Assembly (NCBI GenBank): GCA_008360955.1
Contig: LUCM01000071.1
Span: 170,018 to 234,017, forward strand
DNA: 64,000 nt
Direction of reading: 5' to 3'
Source: Fasciolopsis buskii
Lineage: Eukaryota; Platyhelminthes; Trematoda; Plagiorchiida; Fasciolidae
In this document: positions 48,681 through 62,097 of the stretch, one piece after another
Position numbering within the stretch: position 1 is the stretch's first letter
Layout of the letters: each line of letters opens with the position of its first letter
The notes under the pieces: generated by a model
What the model saw: the letters and a program-made list of their open reading frames with translations, nothing else
Told to the model about the DNA's origin: nothing
Databases searched by the model: none
Position numbers and translations under genes: made by a program

Positions 48681-48879
48681 AAATACGTGAAAAAAGTGCT
48701 AGAAACTATCGTTAGACTAAGGACACCTGTATATTCAACAAGAAAAAAGCCGGTACTAAAAAGCCTATTGAACGTCCCCTTCATCAAAGCATCAGAAGAC
48801 GACAGCAAAGAAAATGAAGACGCACTTGAATAGTCATTCATGTTGGGCCCGCCAATTCATGGGACCGTTTGTTCTAGAG

Positions 48880-49080
48880 CGACCGCGTATTACGTTTGCT
48901 TGCCCGTAGCCGTTCTGACCCTTTGTGCATCACCTTTACTCGGCTCTGCATGATTGCAATGCTGACAAAGCGGTACAGTAGGTGCAACGATGACACAGTC
49001 AGAAGCTGTATAATGCTGACCATATTTGACAGGAGCGTGCAAGGCCAAAGTGAAAACGGTTAGATTGCTGGTTTGCCATT
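48880..49080. repeat. Duplicated segment, copy 2
   Basis: Counterpart of 47580-47870 (TTACGTTTGCTTGCCCGTAG, ACACAGTCAGAAGC, TTTGACAGGAGCGTGCAAGG). Similarity fades after about 49080; 49080-49740 contains nothing I can assign. Confidence 0.6.
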
Positions 49081-49744
49081 TTTCTGTTAAGCAATTCACC
49101 CGGAGGAAGCTATGTTCCACCACACTAAATGGCATGGCCCCATCGGCCCGCAGACATCGGGTACATCAAAGTAGTTCCGGATTATTGGATTTTAGGGGTG
49201 TTTGGCAGCGGCTTTCCCAATGTTTATTTAGAGGGTGTTTTCGAGCAAAATGTCCCTTATCTGACGCACTTCCCAGTACAGCTTATTGCCATCCGTTAGC
49301 AAATATAATCGCTATACTTGGGAGTCCCATATCTACAGCTTCACAAATTTCCTTCGGGTAGTTTGAGACAATCTTTTCAGTCTTCCTCCGCTCTCAGCAG
49401 TTTTTTGGCCATTTGTTGTAAAATATGTGTCTTATCTAATTTTCCTCGACGTCCCGCCCGGTTTCCGTCACTTCCATCCAATTACCGTATTACCATTGCT
49501 TGTCTTCTCTTCAGCTCAACGTTTCCGCCCATCACGTAACGCTCCTGACGTTTGGGGAATCCGGCCATTTCTCGACATCCGCCGTTGACCTCCGTCCATG
49601 TTTTCAGCCAGCAATGAGCATAATTAGTGCACCTAAACTCGACATGAATTGTGGTCCGCCGCTTGCAGACAATCCCAGGAAACTCCTTTAGGCCTTGAAA
49701 AATTGGTTTTCTATTATTTGCATTTCCTATGCATCATCCGTGTA

Positions 49745-49793
49745 AAAAGTTCATCTTGTTATGCGCATGCTTCTTGCAGGTCGAGAAATGTAC

Positions 49794-49825
<32 letters not shown>
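49745..49825 (+). mobile_element. CR1-like LINE 3' tip with (TTA)n
   Basis: Complement of the 3' tip at 44041: ATGCGCATGCTTCTTGCAGG, TCGAGAAATGTA, then (TTA)n at 49796-49824. Opposite orientation to the two long CR1-like copies. Confidence 0.6.
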
Positions 49826-50039
49826 AAACTTGTACTCCAGAGGCAAAATATTGGCTCCAGTTATTCCATTCTCACTGTTTGGTGGGGAGCAACTAAACAT
49901 TTTGTCCGATTCAGCCACTTCGGAAACCGCTCGGCTAATGACGGTAGCAAGTTGTGAGAGGCGCGCTGAAGACTGAACCACTCACGGTGTCGGCTTGATG
50001 ATTCGGTGGTTCTGTAAGTTCGAGTTAGCTACGTCGGCG

Positions 50040-50710
50040 TGTGCTGAGTCCTATAGTTGCGAGACATGGGATCTGCGTATTGAACATGTCCATGACTTGG
50101 AGATTTTTTACAACTGATGTTTGCTTAGTATTGCCATTAGTGGATAGATTAGCGGCGAGAACAATTCACCGTTTGGATAGGCAGCAGTGGGTTTCAGCTC
50201 ATACAATACTATTAAATCGGATCTCGTTTATTATACACAATCTGTTACACCGCATGTTGTGCATAGCGTGCATAAGTCTAACATAACATACCTGTTTTCT
50301 GCTGCCTCCATGAATTGAAAGAATTCACGTAGAGGTCAACAAATGACGCGTCACTATGGAACGAGAATGTGTACAGTAAATCGAATAAACCCGAGGTTAG
50401 AACTCTACGTGTTTGGCATCCGAAAGATCCGCCAACCGGTTGGCTCGAGGCACTGTGGGATGTGACAGCGAGCCGTGAGTAGTAACCCTACTATTGTTAT
50501 TGTGCACCAAATAGGAATGATTGGAAAAGTGCATCCGCACAGTTGTACCATGTCACGTAGGTTCGTTACTAGTGTTCTTTTATTTTCCGGCTTATGTAGG
50601 TCCACTCCCTGTGTTCTTTACATATTTATCTTTTCTATGGCAACCTGTAGCTCTGACAGCAAATTAGTGGGCATAGTGTTGTGCTCTGATGTTTAAATTC
50701 AACCAACGAC
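50040..50710 (+). mobile_element. LINE-A 3' fragment, decayed
   Basis: Matches the LINE-A C-terminal and 3' UTR region: TTGCGAGACATGGGATCTGC, TGGAGATTTTTTACAACTGA, AGAGGTCAACAAATGACGCG, GTGACAGCGAGCCGTGAGTA, then TGTAGGTCCACTCCCTGTGT. Stops and indels throughout; an unrelated ~200-base segment interrupts it around 50140-50310. Confidence 0.65.
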
Positions 50711-51759
50711 GGTGTCAACGTACACTGAATTCTAAGGAAACTAGCGTTGATATCGCCGCAAGTGCCATTAACAGAAAGACTCTCTAGACCTCAACTAAAT
50801 CCTCTGCCGCTCGATTCGTAGTTGGTTCGTCTCAAAGTGAACCTTGACCCCGAATCATCCCAGAGCAATCTCTATTTCCGTTTCTTATTAACCCTCAACA
50901 TACTCTGCATTTATGTGACGTCCCCAATTTAAAACCTGCTTCCAAACGCCGAAGTACGGTTAAGGATGAGCATTTTTAGGATTTGAGCTCGTCAGTCGGC
51001 CTTAACGCCCCTCAAAATATTTCCACAATATCATGCATCTCAGAAGCCCCATAGTGTGCAAGCCGCACAAGCCGCTTTCTCATGGAAGAGGAGTTGTTGC
51101 CTAAGCGTAAGGCGGGGTCAAAAGCCCAACGGTATGCACTGGTTTCGGCGATCTTTGTCAACTAGTCTGAAAGAGTTGGTTAATTCTTGATTCCAATATA
51201 ACCGATTGCAAGCTGCATGGTTGCAATCTCATCAAAATCTACGGGGGAATAGTATTAGACACACACTTTGCAAAACGTCAACCGAAGATTACGTGAAATG
51301 ATAGTTTAGTCATGGACCTGGGGTCAGTTCTTCCCCGCGTTGATATGGAATTTGTTTTTATGGTGAATATATTTGCCTTGACAAGTTTGTGCACACATCA
51401 TATGGCAGCAAAATCGCGGCAAATGATAAAAGCAGTTTGCGTGAAAAAGGAAAACAATGTCCGAACTTTATTACACATGTCAGCCATTCCGCTATCTCAT
51501 GACGCCGACCACCCACCGGGGTCCGTGATGCCTTTGTGGGTTGTTACCACCAAAATGTCGAAGCTGAAGTGGCGGGTCAAGAGGCCTTGCCCAAGCATTT
51601 CACGAAGTCGTTTAATTTGGTGCGCAGTAGGATGATAAAAGACGATGGAGCTAGACCTCTTCAGCGTCTGGTAGATTACTTCAGCGTATGCCAGCAACGA
51701 TACAATAGTACGCTTCGTCTGTATTCTTTGGTTGGTTTTTAACCAGGGATTACCTTTCA
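50711..51759. other. Spacer without recognised genes
   Basis: Overlapping frames at 51312-51760 on both strands are unrecognised; the one on the minus strand (HQIKRLREMLGQGLLTRHFS) could be transposon-derived but I cannot name it. Confidence 0.35.
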
Positions 51760-52010
51760 TCTTTAGACTGATTACCGAAAACGCGCCACCTCAGTGGAGA
51801 GCATCGGGCATTCGACATTCCCCTCGGACTTCGGTGAAAGCATCATCACAGAGGAGAAATATATGGCACAACCTAGGGAAAGAGTACCGGAGATGCACGG
51901 CCTTGTGGGAGCATTTTGAGAGACGTTTAAGACTAGTGGGTATAGTAGCCTTTTGGTAACCCGGGACACCCACTGGAGACGATGCTGAGGCATCTGGAGG
52001 CAGAGGTCTG
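51760..52010 (+). repeat. Repeat D
   Basis: GTGGGAGCATTTTGAGAGAC, GATGCTGAGGCATCTGGAGG and an upstream CATCGGGCATTCGACATTCC block match the other copies. It runs directly into LINE-C endonuclease sequence. Confidence 0.5.
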
Positions 52011-52560
52011 AGAAGGCGCTGCTTAGCCGGATCCCAGGGGACAGCCGCATATGCACAGTAGGACCTAGAGGTTCGTCCAGAAAAAACAGTTGTCGCTTCT
52101 CTAAAGACAGTTAGTTTGTCCCCTCATTGTACGCGCCCACAAATTACGGCATGGCTACAGTCAGCTCGACCTACCAAAAGCTGCACAATGTTACTCGAAT
52201 GGAAAAAGAAAGATATCGTGAATTTAGCAAAAGATATGGAGGCTACAAAACTTCAGTGTCCTTCAAGCAAGTTTCATTTAAGGGGCCATTTTGGTCACAA
52301 TTCCGGCCCTGAAGTAAGCGGAAAGCGGATTTTGGTCCATTATCCCGACGGCTGATTGTTTTTACCGGTGTGAACTTAGGACGTTCGAACAACTGGTGCG
52401 TCACCAGGTTCCCACAAACTTCGACTGAGCCATGGATCCAGTTTGGCCACGTCGCCGTTTGCTTTAAGCGGTGGAGTAGTTTAGAAGATTGCTGGTTGTA
52501 GTGGGGATCATATTATACTCCAATCACACTAATTCACAGTAAGCTATTCGATGGATACCC
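52010..52560 (+). mobile_element. LINE-C (RTE-like) endonuclease remnant
   Basis: Plus-strand frames read KALLSRIPGDSR, then LYAPTN, then near 52440-52550 FGHVAVCFKRWSSLEDCWL and WGSYY. These line up in order with the RTE endonuclease landmarks ALLDW.PV, VYAPT and IDHIAVS.RWRSS..DCR.YWG (the late catalytic His region). Decayed by stops; the rest of the element to about 53100 is unreadable. Confidence 0.6.
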
Positions 52561-53159
52561 AAAGCGCACGATATGCCGTCGGTTAGAAGGAGATAAGCTA
52601 CCTAATGTGATTTAGCCATCAACTTTTGGAAATGTCTTAACCAAAACGTTTGAACTGCACCCTCCTGATACCTTCATAGGGCACCAGTCGCTTATTAAGA
52701 CTGTCTTGCATTTTGCTGCTTTGATGAGTCATGACTTGATCTGCCGTTTTGCGACACTTCAGACTTTTGCTGAGTTCCTGCGCCTTACCGGCGCAAGGCT
52801 CGCAACTGGAAGTGAACTCAACGCAAGCTTACGAAATCTGGCGAGCTCATTCCGCAATAGAAGTGGAACATGCTGCGGCAATGAATGGTTCCCACAAGAC
52901 GTTTCCGCTCATCTGAACTATCGACTGGAGGGCATCGAGTGAAAAACTAACATTTCCGCTTTAGGCATTCACCAGCGACATCCCGTACGCTGCAAAGGAA
53001 TTCTTTTAAGCGACGTTTGGCTGTTCTAGAGCTTAAGACTCCTGTAGCTATTCCGGCAAAGTCCCGTGGTCTGTTTCAACTGAACCATACCCTGAGTGAG
53101 CGAACTAAAAACTATCCAAATCCGATAACATCGTGAAGCGCCGTGTTTGATAGAATATT
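52561..53159. other. Unassigned stretch, possibly LINE-C continuation
   Basis: The frame 52706-52942 (78 codons) follows the endonuclease remnant in the same direction but has no motif I can place. Confidence 0.35.
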
Positions 53160-53480
53160 GCTGTCGTCATTGAGACTGCACTTTGACTCATGGTGGCGGC
53201 ATGAATTCCTCTATGACAAGGTTAGCTATGCAGGATGGCTTAAATCAAGCTGAACATTCATTCATGCGTAGAATGTCAATGGGTAGAGGCCTGATGAAGT
53301 AATCCCTCAGTCTTCCGATTTTCGGTTGATTAGACCCGGCACCTTAATTGCAAAACTGAATGGAAGTATAGTTAATAGAAATATTTGTGGACTTCCGCAA
53401 TCATTTGACGTCCCCCCGCGGACAGGTTTCTGTTGAAATCAAAAGCTTGGGTTGATAATCGCAATCGGTTTCAATTTAAC
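53160..53480 (+). mobile_element. LINE-A 5' leader, solo piece
   Basis: TATGCAGGATGGCTTAAATC, CAATGGGTAGAGGCCTGATG, TTGATTAGACCCGGCACCTT and AGGTTTCTGTTGAAATCAAA follow the order of the leader at 15130-15430 and 29470-29790. Confidence 0.6.
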
Positions 53481-54303
53481 AGCTTGGTTCCTTATCACAC
53501 CTCGTCTTAGAACCCCAATACACAGTTCAAACAACGAATTTTACAGTTAACCGGCCGCTGCAAAGGCTGATCGTGGTCGAAGTACCCACTGCTTCGAGCT
53601 AATTGCGTGCTGCACACAGTCACCGACCTGACATAATGCCTCAATCTAGACTGGGTGAGGCTTTTGGGTAAAGGGCTTCGGTTAAGGCACTCAGAAAAGA
53701 ACGTCTCCTGTCATATAGAACGCCGCGAAGTGTCAACAACTCAGTGACCTCCAACAACTTTTATGGGGAAACCACCTATTTTTCATTTTTCTTGGGGCCA
53801 CAAACCGGGGACCGACTGATTTAGCTGAAAACGGTATCAGTGAAAAAAGAATAAGCCATCTCCACGCACTACTAATGACCAAGTGTCTATCTCAATTAGT
53901 TGCCTTCAGTGTCCAGACACACAACCAGACCGGGCAACAAGGAACTAATAAGGTAGATGTGTGCTTCCTCCGAAACCAGCACATCAGATCCCGCTTCGAT
54001 AATCACTATTCGTATACCATGCATAACCTCTCTCTAGCTTTCCGTTATGCGTGTCTGGTGATCCAGTTTCGAATGGTCGTGATCAAACTGGCCTTGGGAT
54101 AATCCTGAGCATGCGAACCAGTCGGACACAGGTAGACTGGATCACAGTCTACAAATTTGTATGCATTTCGGCTGGAGGGTTCTGCACTTTCCAGTGAAAG
54201 TCGGTTGAAGCATCACTGCTCGTCGTAACCGCATTTGCAGCCGCTCAAAGCGGCTCATTAAAAACTAGGGACGGGTTCGGCTGAGAGTTCTACGGGTGGG
54301 TTG
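53481..54303. other. Spacer without recognised genes
   Basis: Nothing recognisable; one 75-codon frame at 53875-54102 has no family resemblance. Confidence 0.4.
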
Positions 54304-57300
54304 TATAATAATAATAATAATATCTTATTTCTCGGACAGTGCCAGGGCATATGCAGTATGCATGATCGTAACATGCGACAGTTAAGAAAAAAGAAAAGCT
54401 CTCAAGCGCAGGTGGTTGGTATCTACAGGATAACAAATATCACATGCAGGATCGTACTAAGTTGATAATAACATAGATTGTGACGAATGGTCGCGCGGGA
54501 GATTTGGCTGGGCGGGGACAACTAGTGCTTACCAATTGCTGACTCTGTTGCGAATGCCGTTCGCAGTCAGATTCACGGGGCACACCGGGTGTGTCGTCAA
54601 CGCCAGGAGAACTCTTCATGAGGTGGGATTCGTGACGGACGGAAATAAATACAGGTTGAATATGACAGAATGGATAACGCGTAGCGGCAGAAAAATCTAC
54701 AGAAACAGCGGAATTGGAACTTAGACACGCGCTGCTGAGGAACGTTCACTCTGGTAAACAGTAAACTGAAGGACGCTCAGGGCTTAAAAAGTCGAATATT
54801 AGGGATCATTTGGTTGTGGTGGGCGGAGACAGCAGACTGGAAACAAATCATGTAATAACATAAGTTCGTTGGATTCATAAAGTTTATTTTGAGTAGTTTC
54901 GATTTCACAAATTGCGGGTGGCTCCAATGGTGCAAGTGGGGTTGTGAGAGAAGAGGAATCTGTCAACTAGCTGGTGGTTAACTGAACACAGCTGAGATAA
55001 TGTTGGCTGCGCTCATGTGAACGCCAATTGCCAGAGGCAGCAGACTGTAAAGAAATTTCCAGACTGAAATAAAACTTCGTGGGAGGTTATTGGCCCAGCC
55101 AGCGAGCAGAAAAGTGCTGGAAAGGTGGAAGCAGAACGAAAACTCATCAGATACCAAAAACATTTTCCAAATGGCTCTGTTCTGTTCATTTCGGTGAAAT
55201 AGACTTTGGTTAGGAGCAACGAGAAACTAGCACGAAAGGGTGTAAGTGATTAGTTGTGTAAGAGGGTCGTTTCTCCCAGCACTACGAGTGAAAGTGAGCC
55301 GAACGGGTGTTGGACACCCAACATGAAAAACACTCGGGGGGAATGCAAGAAGTGTGATCCATTATCCTAGCTTCACTTGCAAGCCACGGGATCCGAACTT
55401 CCCGTCCGACGTGCGCCGGACAAAGCGCTGGATCTGACCGTGCTACGCACCTCTGTGATAGCAACGATGTAAACAGAAAGTGGCGCCGGGAATTTGCCTA
55501 TGACGCAACTACGACGAGCCACATATCAGGTTTTCGGAGATGGGTAATCCTGGTTGAATGGAAACCGCCGTAGCCAAAACATGAAGTAAATGTTTAATCT
55601 CAAGCAAAATTGGGTGTTCCGGAAAACAAAGAAACAAGCGGATAGCTGGCTCTGCCGCCGGATGCTCAAAAAAGAAGTTCGAGTATGTACATTGTAGCCC
55701 AAAATATCTAAATGGTGGTTGATTTTGTTAATAAACCCGGTTATTTTGGTGCAAACAGATCAGTGGACAAACCAATCTGCATTATAAATCGTCTGCGCAA
55801 GTGAGCAAAATATAATGAGGCAATATCTAGGGGATGAGATGTGAACAGCTTTAGTAGTTGCAATTAAGATGTGATGTAGGGGAGACTGAGACACACTAGA
55901 AACTTAGTGTATCAACAGTGAACAAATTCTGGTGTATAAAGTTCAATCTAAGAGGTCAAGTAATTATAAACGAAGAAATAATGGGAGCATGATGCATAGC
56001 AGATGAAATCTGTCAGGAATGGAAGAAATAATGAAGTGACAAAACGTACGGCTTTCCATAGCAGCTAAAAAACACGAGAATTAATGGGAAACGATAGGGT
56101 GGTTTCGATTAGGGGTGGCGAAGAAAGGATTAGAAGTGCTGTCCTAGGTTTGTCCAAAGAGACTAGTTCAGACGTGTGGAAATTAAGTCGATAACGCGGA
56201 GCAGAACCAATCCCCTAAAGGGTTACCCCGACGAGGAGTAATAAGTAGAGTTAGTAGTAAAACTGAACATTTGAAGATGACGGTCTGGTAGAAGTAACAC
56301 GCCGCTTATGGTGAGAGGTAAGATAGTTTAGGATAGGTAGGGACAGAGGTGCGCGTGTGCACCCCTTTACTCATAGCAACAAAGTTAGGGTTTACGGAAC
56401 CGTAGCTGAGCTAGTGAGCAAATGGCATGATTTGTTTTACAGGAGAGGTGAGGTACACCCGACCTGGAACCGTATTTATGCAGATCGTGTGAGCTAATGC
56501 CTAAGCACAGGTTGAAACTAGAAGTGGAAGGGATAAAGGCTGTTTGTTGAATAGATATTTGTGCAAGAGAAAACGATAAATCCTATGGGAAACCTAAGGC
56601 GTCATGGCGATGGAAGTGGAATAAGGTCTGGAGTGTCGGCGACCGACGGGGAGATTTTGTTGAGGGGTTGGAAAGGAAGAATTCAAGATGGATATGTGGT
56701 TTTTTCCGAAGGAGAATGCGTTTATGAAAAATGAAAATGTAAAAATACTGATGTTGAGGAGACCTATGAAAAGCACTTAATTCTGAATCTTGACAACTTT
56801 GTGAACTCTCGGAACCGTACAGCAGAATTTGTTTTGTGACCAATCGAAAATCTCATGATTGTACTAAGTCGACATTATCCGCAAAGAGAAAGTATGCCGA
56901 CTGAAGACGGAAATTCGGAAGTAGGCAATGTGAGTGCTGGTTTTACCTTCTTATATAGAGATATGAGAAGTTGGATCGACTTCCTTTTTCAAGATGAATA
57001 AAATGGCGCCATCGGCGAGTTTTCAAAATGCAATCCAGTTTCGCAAATGTGATCCTTGAGTGAGTATGGGTGATATTACTGAATGAGAATAAACGCGATA
57101 ACTGGTCTGAGTACTTCCATATGATTGTGCTGAAATGCGCAACTGCAGGGTAAGTTCGGTCTCTAATGACGAATATTTAACAATAAAAAAGTTTTCTCCG
57201 ACAAATTTCTTTGGTACTAGGATAGTGATACTGAACTTCGCATTTCAAAGGGGTATGTAATAAGACTCCTAAAAATAGTCGTATGGACGCACCTATCGCA

Positions 57301-58020
57301 TGTAATAATATTATTAAAAAGCACCTGGTTTTTGTTGTGCGTCGGAGCTCTGAAGGATATAAATGCAGCAACCGGCATCGCTCCATGTAGTTCAGGTTTA
57401 AGGAGAAGCCAACCAGATGCTTGTTAACGGCAAGCTGAAAGATATTAACCGCCACTCTGTCTCACTGCCTCGTGTTGGAATAGACTGGAGGGCTATACCC
57501 GTTATGAGGTTGGCTTAGATTCTCAAAGCTGCACCTTGTTTTCTTCCAAATTCGCACTTTTTTGTAGCAGGCACACCAAGTTATCCGTTTTTGCAACATG
57601 TGTGAGGGCATTTTCAGATAAAAGCGCGGTGGAAGAATAGTCAGCCTCGGATAGCAAACTTAACTGCTGGTCGACAGGTTTGCGTTATCCTGAGGTATGG
57701 CGCATCCATGCCCCAAGATGCATTTTTCGGCGGTGACCTGCAGCATCCAACCATTTGTTCACGAACTGAATGGGGCCAGGTATTGCGATGTGCTACTGGA
57801 GTCCGTGGCCTCCGTGAAAACGTGTAGACAATTTTGCTGTAACCAGTTAAGGGAACAGGGACATAGTTTTGAATAACGTCAAACAAATCGTTGACTTACA
57901 GGAGAAAGACCAAGGGGCCCGGATGGCTGCCTTGGACTACAACGCTGATCGCCAACCTGGGTTCAAGTACGAAGCGATTTGCTTAAACCACTTTGTTTCC
58001 AGAGGACAAATGTTAAAAAT
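54304..58020 (-). mobile_element. CR1-like LINE, second long copy
   Basis: Minus strand. 57970-57790 reads VVVQGSHPGP, VNDLFDVIQNYVPVPLTGYS and KIVYTFSRRP, parallel to the first copy, but the FADD position is lost (LTGYS). 57455-57177 reads VGFSLNLNYMERC, LRRTTKTRCFLIILLHAIG. The 3' region shares GAGGTGAGGTACACCCGACC (56440s) and AATCGTCTGCGCAAGTGAGC (55790s) with 46.1 and 45.4 kb of the first copy. It ends at an (AAT)n run (54304-54322). More decayed than the first copy; a SINE-like insert sits at about 55280-55460. Confidence 0.75.
55380..55455 (-). repeat. tRNA-derived SINE head
   Basis: Minus strand: ACAGAGGTGCGTAGCACGGT (A box), then CAGCGCTTTGTCCGGCGCAC, then B box AGTTCGGATCC (complement of 55389-55399), at tRNA spacing. 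It shares its start and layout with 12505-12580. A cloverleaf is partly formable but the acceptor stem is not; it sits within the 3' UTR of the CR1-like copy. Confidence 0.5.
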
Positions 58021-61000
58021 GTAGATGTGATTGAGGCGAAAATACTGTACGATTCCATTTTATTTAATGGATGATTGTGAAGTTAGACGGCTTCAGTTGA
58101 TCTGTGTCCATAGGTGCCCACTTAACACTAAAAGCCAGTTTTTTACCCTCTGTGTCAGACCCTGCCGTGTGTGGGATAGCTACTTGTCAGGCGGAATCTA
58201 CCCCGCCCTGCGCCGCCAAGCCCCGCAGGGTCCCAACTGGTTGTGCCATGTAGTGTTCAAGGTACGCTCTGGGATTTTAGAGATTCGGTGTAAAGAACCC
58301 AGAAGGAATAGATTCTAAATGGATGCAAGAGTTGTGGGTTTAGGTATTCGAGAGAAAGTTTTCGATGAAACTGGATACTGCTGTGGAAAGTACAGCTCCA
58401 CGCCCAAAGCCGAAAATTACACCATTCTGTTGCAGCTGAACTTCAATCGGGTACAAACAATATCATTTTTATTTAGATCAACCTCGAATATATTTCCTAA
58501 TTGGTTTTTTAAACTGATATCCGTCACTCAAGTCCCATCACAAACCTACGGGTTATATCTGCCAGTAGCCAATTTCTTGTGCTCTTTTAATTCTCATTTC
58601 ATCTAACATCAATACGCATCTCTCGCACTTTGATACTTTGTATCAGTTTAGAAATTTTGATATTTGGGGAAACTACCACGGCACTACTCGGTAAACGTTT
58701 GTCATGCGTAAGTTCTTGGCCATCCAAGTGTGTCGAGGTTATGTTCCGCTTGTTTCTTTGAGCAACAAATTTTGATTCGGAACAAATACGATCCGTTTCA
58801 CCTGCTGCGATGACGTGAACATTGCAAATAATATGCGTAACTCATCATTGCAAACTGATGACCCGGCGGTAAGTCTGTTTGGAAATAGAGGCCACATAAT
58901 CAGATCTCCAAAGCTTGTGCTCCTTTAAATGGATAAATCCTTCCGAATGCACAGCTTTGCGGCTGTAAATGCACGATGTTGGCTAACATGCCAAGTACGT
59001 TTATATCCAATCGTCACGAAGTTACTCGCACATGGATCTCCCTTTTATATGTCGCCACCATCCTCTAATGCGAACATCACTTCTAATTTGCCACTCGACA
59101 ACCACGGCTATCAATATACAATAAAATGCCATCAGCTGGGCTTTTGGATGCAAACAAAAGGGGCACAGAGACCCGTGTTTTCACAACTGGCTTAACAGCG
59201 TCGGATTTGTTATTAAAAGCATGCCCTATCAACCGTTATTTTCCTCCCCAATGCTGAAAACTTCTCCCTTCTCAATGTCTTTAAACAACGGTTTGCCACA
59301 ATTATTCATCAATGTTCTCTGTCTCTCGACAACTCCGACAGGCTCTTAATTATTTTCCTGGTTGCAGGATCCGCGGTAATATGACGGGAGTTCTTCTTAA
59401 TCCCCATTTTAATATTGAGCATCTATCGGTTGTTTTTGATCCTCCTTCGGATTTGGCACTTTTTCACTTAGTGCCCATGGCCTTTGAAGGCTTCCATCAT
59501 CGCGATTTAACTTTGATGTACATTTTACAGACTCCTTAAATCCGACTACTGCGGGCATACCTTGAAAGTGGCCACCACAATTCAGATGAACCGAGGGGCT
59601 CTGGTACACGTCACTGGTTGGCATAAAATCCGTGTTCCTTGTAGAATGCCAATTTTGCAATTTTCCCGTTTTCGTCTCACCTGTGTACTTGATCCTTTCA
59701 TGCGACTTGCAATACCCATGTAAAATTGATTATATAACCAAGCATACCTCTGGAATTATTCGAGAAATATGTAGTCTGTCTTTCTCATAATGGAGCTTTG
59801 AACTGGACCTGAAGCAGGCGGATGCCCAATCGGACAGCTTACTACGAAATGCTGAGAGCCAAATGTTTTCGTCCGAACATCAAACTGAAACTGAAATGAC
59901 GGTACGTTCAGATTTGTTTCGATCCTCCATGCTCTGTTAAAATGCGGCATTTGTTTTTGAAGGCAACTGCGTTCATATGCATATCCTTTAGTTGACCAAA
60001 ACATTTGGCAAATCATTACGAATATCCCTGTTAGCGCCTTTAGTGTGCCACATCAAACAAGTCAGTTTGGTCGGTACTGGGCGAAATTTTTTGGTCTAGA
60101 ATATATTCACAATTTAGTATCTTTAGCGTTTCAAAAGTCCATATAAGGGGGTGTCTCATTTTTGTTTATTCGGAGCGTGTGAATGGAAACTGGTTAAAGA
60201 AATGAGTGCACCGCTTGTGAGTAGTCGGTTCATGCAGGATGCCCAGGGTTTTAAAACTCCCATTGGCCGTTCCTTGCTCAAGGTATAGGCGTGGAATGCT
60301 CCTGCAAGTGGTGGAAGGAACCCGCGAGGAGAACGCATCGAGCAAAACGGTAAGAAATGCAGAAAATAATTCAACGAACCTCGAAGTCCGTCAAATAGGC
60401 CCAGTGAATGCAACGGATAAAGCACAGTCTAGCACATATTCGGACATAGCAATTGAATCACTCGTCCAAATCAAAACTGGAGCACCAATGGCCTTAAAGC
60501 ACATAGCAACAAGAAGGTTGAAGTAATGCACCACAGTGCAGCATTACGAAAGGTCCACAGAGTTTGCATATGAAAGCGCTACCCCGTCCCTCGTTTTCAT
60601 TTTTCATCATATTGACTTTTTGGTCACTGGTTATTTGTTTTGACAATAATCCCCAAGTTTAAACCATTTTCCTGAAAAGAAACATTTGCCTAATTTTTCT
60701 GAACATTGAATTTTTGGATCAATTACTGTTTGGCCATTTTTTCAAATTTTTGTCCCACCTTACGTTGTCACATTTGCAGCGCTGATCTCACTTCTGTGTA
60801 GACGCTTTTACATTATATAGGACGAATTCAATCTGCCGGATTAGTTGTTTTAAAGAGTAGATATGCCTCTCGGCCTATGCACTAATTTGTCAACCCACAC
60901 GTTTTCATATCTTTCAACATAATCCCATTTTTCGAACATTTCGTGTGACCCAGTGTGATTTGTTTTATGTCGAAACATCGTATAATAATTATTTTGGCCA

Positions 61001-61454
61001 GTCACTTAACGGCTCTTTTCTGTAGTAGGATATTAGTGGCCTGTTAGTTTACATTCAGGCCCATTTTGTAGACGCATAACCTGTTATCCACCGTTGATGC
61101 TTACATAGCTGCGTAAAGCATTCACAAGTTGCGTTCTTTAAGGTACCCCTAAGAATTCCTCTCCAAAGAACCGCGCCAAACTGATTACTTGCAAAAGCCG
61201 TAACAACAATAAGTGGTCACCTTCCAAACTTTTACTTAAATTTTCATTCCAAACTTGAAATTTCCATGTCAAAGCTCAGTGGCTCGTGGTGTAAATCAGC
61301 CAGCAAAACGAGCCATTGACAATCTTCCTACAGCAAACACCATAAAAGGCTCCACGGTTGACTCTTGTTTGGGGACAGCGAGCCAATGCTCAGTAGCACT
61401 GCTTATGGCCTGGTGGGTTAATCCCTTGACAGGACATAGATTTTTGGAAGAAGA
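58021..61454. other. Spacer without recognised genes
   Basis: 3.4 kb with no transposon I can identify. Frames at 58031-58318 (Cys/Arg-rich, ends near a possible GTACGC donor), 58319-58606, 58929-59195, 59312-59539 and 60239-60526 are not recognised. 60560-61250 is AT-rich. If a host exon is hidden here I cannot support it. Confidence 0.4.
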
Positions 61455-62097
61455 TTTTACTGCAGTTGAAAGGTCGTGTGCACTGTGCCGCGGTGCGTTC
61501 AGTTCCGTTGAACGGTTGCGAGACATGGGGTAGGCGTACGGACGATGTTTGTCGGTTGGAGGTTTTTGACCACCGATTTCTACGTAGTATGGCCAGGATT
61601 GGATTGATTGACCGGGTGAGTAATGTGGAGGTCATGAATCTACACCTAGGTGCCGATTTTCAGAACCCCTACTTCGGCGTATGAAACTCACCAGACTACG
61701 CTGGTTGGGTCACATGTGGCGTAGGGCGCATAATCGTCCATCATAGTGTGCTCAATGGATGGCGGAAGTGACGACTGCGGACCCGTCCACTTACCTATGA
61801 GGATACGGCAGTGAACCTTGAACAGTGGCAATCGTGTTATCATTTGCTATGGAAACACAATGTTTGAAAGAGTGCGTTTGTATAGTTAGAGTGTGTTCCG
61901 TATGTTGGCTGCTGCAGTATTCCTATCCTGTTCCGCGATTTGCAAGTCCACGGCCTGTTTTGTGTGCGTAATCACATTTTCGATAGAACCATATAACTCT
62001 GAGGCAAATGCGACGATTGGTAGAGGTTGCTTCGCATTTTAACGCTGAATTATGGTGGTTGTGATTGTGCTGCTGCTGTTGTTGCTGCTGCTGCTGA
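61455..62097 (+). mobile_element. LINE-A 3' fragment
   Basis: Frame 61466-61684 reads KGRVHCAAVRSVPLNGCETW, VFDHRFLRSMARIGLIDRVS, then a second frame RLRWLGHMWRRAHN (GH motif), and the 3' UTR with TTTAACGCTGAATTATGGTG. It ends in a (TGC)n/(TGT)n run at 62068-62096, a variant of the family's (TGA)n end. Several small deletions. Confidence 0.85.

Noticed and set aside
55380..55455. A genuine tRNA gene on the minus strand
   Set aside because: A and B boxes are present, but no complete acceptor stem or clean anticodon arm can be formed; better explained as a SINE head.
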